This document shows, piece after piece, positions 17,182 through 19,837 of a stretch of DNA of 19,837 nt. This DNA comes from Bacteroides sp. UBA1317 (GTDB lineage: Bacteria > Bacteroidota > Bacteroidia > Bacteroidales > Bacteroidaceae), in the NCBI GenBank assembly GCA_002307035.1, contig DBTL01000060.1, positions 1 to 19,837 on the forward strand. Direction: 5' to 3'. Within the stretch, counting starts at the first letter, position 1, and each line of letters starts with the position of its first letter. The notes under the pieces are model-generated. The model was not told the origin of the DNA and did no database searches. It saw only the letters and a list, made by a program, of their open reading frames with translations. Made by a program: the position numbers and the translations under genes.

Positions 17182-18496
17182 CTCTTTTAGGCCTTTCTCG
17201 TCGTTCATTTCTGTCTGTATCGCGTGATTGCTGATTGCGATTCCCATTTCTTTGCGGTCTGTCGTTGTGGCGGGGATGCGTTCGCTCATCACCAGACTGA
17301 GATCGACTGTCTGTTTGAACCTGTGGGTTCGCAGGTCTGTCGTTGTTGTTGATTTGTGGGCGGCTTATTATTTTTTTCTTTTTTTTGTTATGAGATCCAT
17401 TATTGCTTGGATTATCATTTACACCATTACCGCGGCGTTTATCAAAACGGGTAAGGCTTTCTTGTTCCAATAGATCAATTGGCTTCTTTGGTTCCACTTT
17501 ATGTTCCACTTCAGCCAGACTATCGGGTTTTATACCTTTGCGATTAAGACCAATGATTTCGAAAGCCCGTGTACCGGTTATTGTTACCAGATTAGCAGGG
17601 AAATTCCTATCGGTTGAATAGGTTATGTGATTGGTGAGAATATCTGCTTTGAAGAAATAGAAACTTCCGTCTTTGATTTCTAACTCTATTTCTCTTGATG
17701 GTAGCCGCTTTTGAGCTTCTACATAGGAATCCACTTCATAGTTTAAGCAACATTTTAGCTTAGCACATTGTCCCGCTAATTTTTGCGGATTGAGAGAAAT
17801 ATCTTGATGCCTTGCAGCGCTAGTTGATACAGACACGAAGGTAGTCATCCAGGTGGCACAACAAAGTTCTCGTCCGCAAGGTCCAATGCCTCCAATTCGT
17901 CCTGCCTCTTGCCGCGCACCTATCTGTTTCATTTCGATACGTACTCTGAAAGCTTCAGCAAGCACTTTAATCAGTTGACGAAAATCGACCCTGTCGTCCG
18001 CGATGTAGTAAAATATAGCTTTATTTCCGTCTCCCTGATACTCAACATCCCCGATTTTCATGTTTAGTTTCAGGTTTTCAGCAATTTTGCGCGAACGCAG
18101 CATGGTGTCGTGTTCCAGCCCTTTGGCTTCCTGAAACTTTTCCATATCAACGGGTCTTGCTTTGCGGTAGACCCTTTTTACTTCCTGGCTGTCAAAACGG
18201 TAGTGCGTCTTTTTCATCTGCTTCAGCACGAGAGCCCCGACCAGAGTCACTTCACCTATGTCGTGTCCAGGGCTGGATTCCACTGCAATAATGTCTCCCT
18301 TTTCCAGTGGTATTTTGTTGCTGTTCAGGTAGTACCCTTTTCGCGTGTTCTTGAACTGAACCTCGACCCAGTCAGTCGCTTCTTGCGCTTGCGGCAGATC
18401 GCTTAACCAGTCGAATGTGTTGAGTTTTTTTATTTTGATCCCGCTGCATCCTTTGCGTTTCAGATAGCATCCGGGTAGATTTAGTTTGTATTCCAT
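17159..18496 (-). CDS. ricT: RicT/YaaT-like PSP1-domain iron-sulfur protein with basic tail
   Basis: A 445-residue cytoplasmic protein of the PSP1/RicT family. In Bacillus subtilis, RicT with RicA and RicF holds [4Fe-4S] clusters and directs mRNA maturation by RNase Y. The Fe-S core GPCGRELCC (205-213) and GQCAKLKCCLNYE (242-254) supplies six cysteines: 207, 212, 213, 244, 249 and 250. The SLNP motif lies between them. Residues from about 345 to the end form a polar tail rich in Arg, Lys, Asn, Asp and Gln, probably disordered and nucleic-acid binding. I chose the ATG at 18496 because a near-consensus promoter at 18520-18551 would lie inside the coding region if the TTG at 18550 were used. The gene follows holB and overlaps gldH by 23 bases. 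An A8-G-A7 run lies at 17371-17386 inside the tail. No ricA or ricF homologue is in the window. Confidence 0.92.
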   Translation of the reverse strand: MEYKLNLPGCYLKRKGCSGIKIKKLNTFDWLSDLPQAQEATDWVEVQFKNTRKGYYLNSNKIPLEKGDIIAVESSPGHDIGEVTLVGALVLKQMKKTHYRFDSQEVKRVYRKARPVDMEKFQEAKGLEHDTMLRSRKIAENLKLNMKIGDVEYQGDGNKAIFYYIADDRVDFRQLIKVLAEAFRVRIEMKQIGARQEAGRIGGIGPCGRELCCATWMTTFVSVSTSAARHQDISLNPQKLAGQCAKLKCCLNYEVDSYVEAQKRLPSREIELEIKDGSFYFFKADILTNHITYSTDRNFPANLVTITGTRAFEIIGLNRKGIKPDSLAEVEHKVEPKKPIDLLEQESLTRFDKRRGNGVNDNPSNNGSHNKKKKKIISRPQINNNDRPANPQVQTDSRSQSGDERTHPRHNDRPQRNGNRNQQSRDTDRNERRERPKRDEKPNQE

Positions 18497-18519
18497 GTAT
18501 ATAGTTGATGTAACAATTT

Positions 18520-18551
18520 CAAAATTAGACGAAAAAGCCGAAGGATGCAAA
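18520..18551 (-). promoter_or_regulatory. Near-consensus Bacteroides promoter for ricT-gldH
   Basis: On the minus strand, TTTG (18551-18548) is followed after exactly 20 bases by TAATTTTG (18527-18520), matching TAnnTTTG. This is the best promoter match in the window. It lies wholly between the holB stop and the ricT ATG and predicts a leader of only about 15-20 bases. Confidence 0.75.
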
Positions 18552-18552
18552 T

Positions 18553-19716
18553 CTATTTCTTAAAGAGCATAATCGACTTAAGAGCCAGATCCAGAAAAAC
18601 CAGTTTGGCGTTGACGTTTTGTTCGATGTGTTTTTCAGCCAATTCCAGCTCTTCCATGAAAAACACAATGTTTTTGTGATTGATAAACGGAGCAAACTTT
18701 TCAGAAAATTTTTGTTCTTCCGGAGCTAGATAATTCAGCTCCGGTTGGTACAGATTCAGGATAAAGTTTTCCCTCACCAGCCGCTGAGCATTGGACAAAT
18801 ACTTTTTACTTTGTTCCCGACCAATCCTGGCCATTTCTTCAGCCCATAACTTCAGATCTTTCAAACTTCGTTGCTTCTCCAGTTTCTTTTCCGACGGGAA
18901 ATTGGCGATGGTATATGCACCCCGCATGCAGCGAATAAACTGTTGTAGGTAGAAAGCATTCTCTTCGCTGGACTGAACATATTCACAAGCCTTCAGCCAG
19001 CTTCCTCCGGCCAGATGCACACAAGCTTTCAGCTCTTCTCCGACTAGACTGAATCTGGAAGTTACTGCTTTTCCGAGTGATTCGTTGTCAATGCCACGTA
19101 CCCTTATTGTTTGGGTTCTGGACAAAATGGTGGTGAGTAGTTGATCGCTGTTTTCAGAAACCAGCAGGAATACGGTTCCTTCGGGTGGCTCTTCCAGAAT
19201 CTTGAGCAAACGGTTTGCACAAGTTAAGTGCATTTTTTCCGGTAACCAGATAAACATAACTTTAAACTCCGATTCGTAGGTCTTGAAATTCAACTTTTTG
19301 ATGATCTCATCGCCCTCTTCGGAATAAATCATGCCCTGTGCGTTTCCGGCTTTGATGCTGTCCAGCCACGACTGGTAATTGAAGTACGGATTTCCGATGA
19401 GAAAGGTTCGCCAGTCTTTGAGGAAGTCATCGCTTACCCATTTCTTGCTAGAATTGGGCTTAAAAATCGGGAAAACAAAGTGTGTATCGGGATGTATCAA
19501 CTTGTCAAACTTGTGGCAGGAAGGGCATTTTCCACAGGCATCATTCTCGGTACGATCGGTGCAATGCAGGTATCTGGCAAATGCCATAGCCAGCGGAAAG
19601 GAACCCGTTCCTTCTTTTCCACTTACCAGCAAAGCATGAGGAATGCGCCCCTCCTTAACGGTCTGGAGGAGTTTGTCCTTTACTTCATGCTGCCCGATTA
19701 CATCGCTGAAATACAT
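18553..19716 (-). CDS. holB: DNA polymerase III subunit delta' (clamp-loader)
   Basis: A 387-residue AAA+ family clamp-loader subunit that helps load the sliding clamp at the replication fork. The start MYFSDVIGQ and the HALLVSGKEGTG segment are typical of delta'/DnaX. The Walker A is degenerate: the usual GK(S/T) is G-S-F at 38-40, so no ATP binding is expected, as for delta'. A zinc module is formed by Cys52, Cys61, Cys64 and Cys67. The conserved LLKILEEPPEGT (170-181) and LSR (198-200, possible arginine finger) follow. The active clamp-loader ATPase DnaX would carry an intact Walker A and a longer C terminus, so delta' is preferred. It is divergent from the tRNA gene and heads the holB-ricT-gldH strand. 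Confidence 0.94.
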   Translation of the reverse strand: MYFSDVIGQHEVKDKLLQTVKEGRIPHALLVSGKEGTGSFPLAMAFARYLHCTDRTENDACGKCPSCHKFDKLIHPDTHFVFPIFKPNSSKKWVSDDFLKDWRTFLIGNPYFNYQSWLDSIKAGNAQGMIYSEEGDEIIKKLNFKTYESEFKVMFIWLPEKMHLTCANRLLKILEEPPEGTVFLLVSENSDQLLTTILSRTQTIRVRGIDNESLGKAVTSRFSLVGEELKACVHLAGGSWLKACEYVQSSEENAFYLQQFIRCMRGAYTIANFPSEKKLEKQRSLKDLKLWAEEMARIGREQSKKYLSNAQRLVRENFILNLYQPELNYLAPEEQKFSEKFAPFINHKNIVFFMEELELAEKHIEQNVNAKLVFLDLALKSIMLFKK

Positions 19717-19749
19717 CGTTTGGAGTTGGCTTTAGCGTTCAAATTCCCA

Positions 19750-19757
19750 CAAAGATA
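19750..19757 (-). promoter_or_regulatory. -7 promoter element for holB
   Basis: On the minus strand TATCTTTG (19757-19750) fits TAnnTTTG and lies 33 bases before the holB ATG. No TTTG is present at the expected -33 position, so the match is partial. Confidence 0.5.
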
Positions 19758-19777
19758 GAAAAATCCTATGGTGTCAC

Positions 19778-19809
19778 TTGTGCGCTATCGAAGAAAAATT
19801 GTACATTTG
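19778..19809 (+). promoter_or_regulatory. Promoter of the tRNA gene at the right edge
   Basis: TTG at 19778-19780 and TACATTTG at 19802-19809 are separated by 21 bases and fit the Bacteroides -33 TTG / -7 TAnnTTTG pattern. The tRNA begins 9 bases after the -7 element, so the 5' leader should be only a few bases. The element is back-to-back with the holB promoter element. Confidence 0.7.
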
Positions 19810-19818
19810 CAGGCCTTT

Positions 19819-19837
19819 GGAGAGTTGGCAGAGTGGT
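19819..19837 (+). tRNA. tRNA gene, 5' end only (probably tRNA-Ser)
   Basis: The last 19 bases, GGAGAGTTGGCAGAGTGGT, look like the acceptor 5' strand, the position 8/9 bases and the start of the D arm of a class II tRNA. The GGAGAG acceptor with a GGCAGAGTGGT D arm is typical of bacterial tRNA-Ser; tRNA-Leu is the main alternative. The anticodon is outside the window, so the identity is inferred. Confidence 0.75.

Noticed and set aside
17182..17292. N-terminal extension of GldH
   Set aside because: It lacks a signal peptide and lies entirely within ricT in another frame; the lipoprotein signal begins at the ATG at 17181.
17371..17386. Plus-strand T7-C-T8 run as a terminator downstream of rodA
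   Set aside because: It is about 660 bases beyond the rodA stop, has no GC-rich stem before it, and is explained by Lys codons of ricT on the other strand.
18497..18550. TTG-initiated N-terminal extension of RicT
   Set aside because: Its start codon overlaps the -33 box of a near-consensus promoter and its extra 18 residues show no family features.
19706..19758. Plus-strand small open frames ending near 19639 and 19758
   Set aside because: They are antisense to holB, and their apparent coding comes from the conserved delta' frame; no start context or homology.
1..19837. Search for mobile elements, CRISPR arrays, defence systems and toxin-antitoxin pairs
   Set aside because: All long frames belong to housekeeping families in normal order; no transposase, integrase, long direct or terminal inverted repeats, or regularly spaced repeats were seen by eye.

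Overview
The window looks like a stretch of the core chromosome of a Bacteroides species or close relative (order Bacteroidales). The evidence is the gene set (lipoprotein-type TamA partner, GldH, RicT next to HolB), the lack of Shine-Dalgarno sequences before starts, the recurring TAnnTTTG promoter element typical of Bacteroides, and protein sequences I recognise as Bacteroides-like, PurH most clearly. It is almost fully coding. No gap exceeds about 120 bases, and I see no insertion sequence, prophage, CRISPR array or toxin-antitoxin pair.

Layout. (1) 1-4015, plus strand: the C-terminal part of TamB, cut by the window edge, then an Omp85-family outer-membrane barrel made as a lipoprotein (TamL type). 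Together they form an envelope-assembly pair. (2) 4130-5032: a stand-alone sugar-nucleotide-type nucleotidyltransferase with its own promoter element and a good terminator. (3) 5154-7100: a two-cassette ABC-F ATPase, followed at 7202-9235 by an M13 (neprilysin/PepO-like) lipoprotein metallopeptidase that ends in a strong terminator. (4) 9387-16708: purH followed by the complete rod-shape cluster mreB-mreC-mreD-mrdA(PBP2)-rodA. The last four genes overlap or nearly abut; purH-mreB are 16 bases apart and mreB-mreC are 117 bases apart. (5) 16711-19716, minus strand, convergent with rodA: holB (DNA polymerase III delta'), ricT (PSP1-domain Fe-S protein) and gldH (lipoprotein). (6) The first 19 bases of a serine-type tRNA gene sit at the right edge, divergent from holB.

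How the genes work together. MreB, MreC, MreD, PBP2 and RodA are the elongasome: RodA polymerises glycan strands, PBP2 cross-links them, and MreB/C/D position and activate them. purH makes IMP and may simply share their promoter. TamB and the TamL-like barrel serve the outer membrane. holB, ricT and gldH act in replication, probably RNA metabolism, and the envelope; their link appears to be conserved order rather than a shared pathway.

I did not find a new defence or mobile system. The observations most worth checking are small. They are an A8-G-A7 tract in ricT with tandem stops in the +1 frame just before a basic disordered tail, a near-consensus promoter that separates ricT from holB and fixes the ricT start, a 15-base motif shared by two unrelated leaders, a Cys/His cluster in PBP2, and an enlarged RodA.
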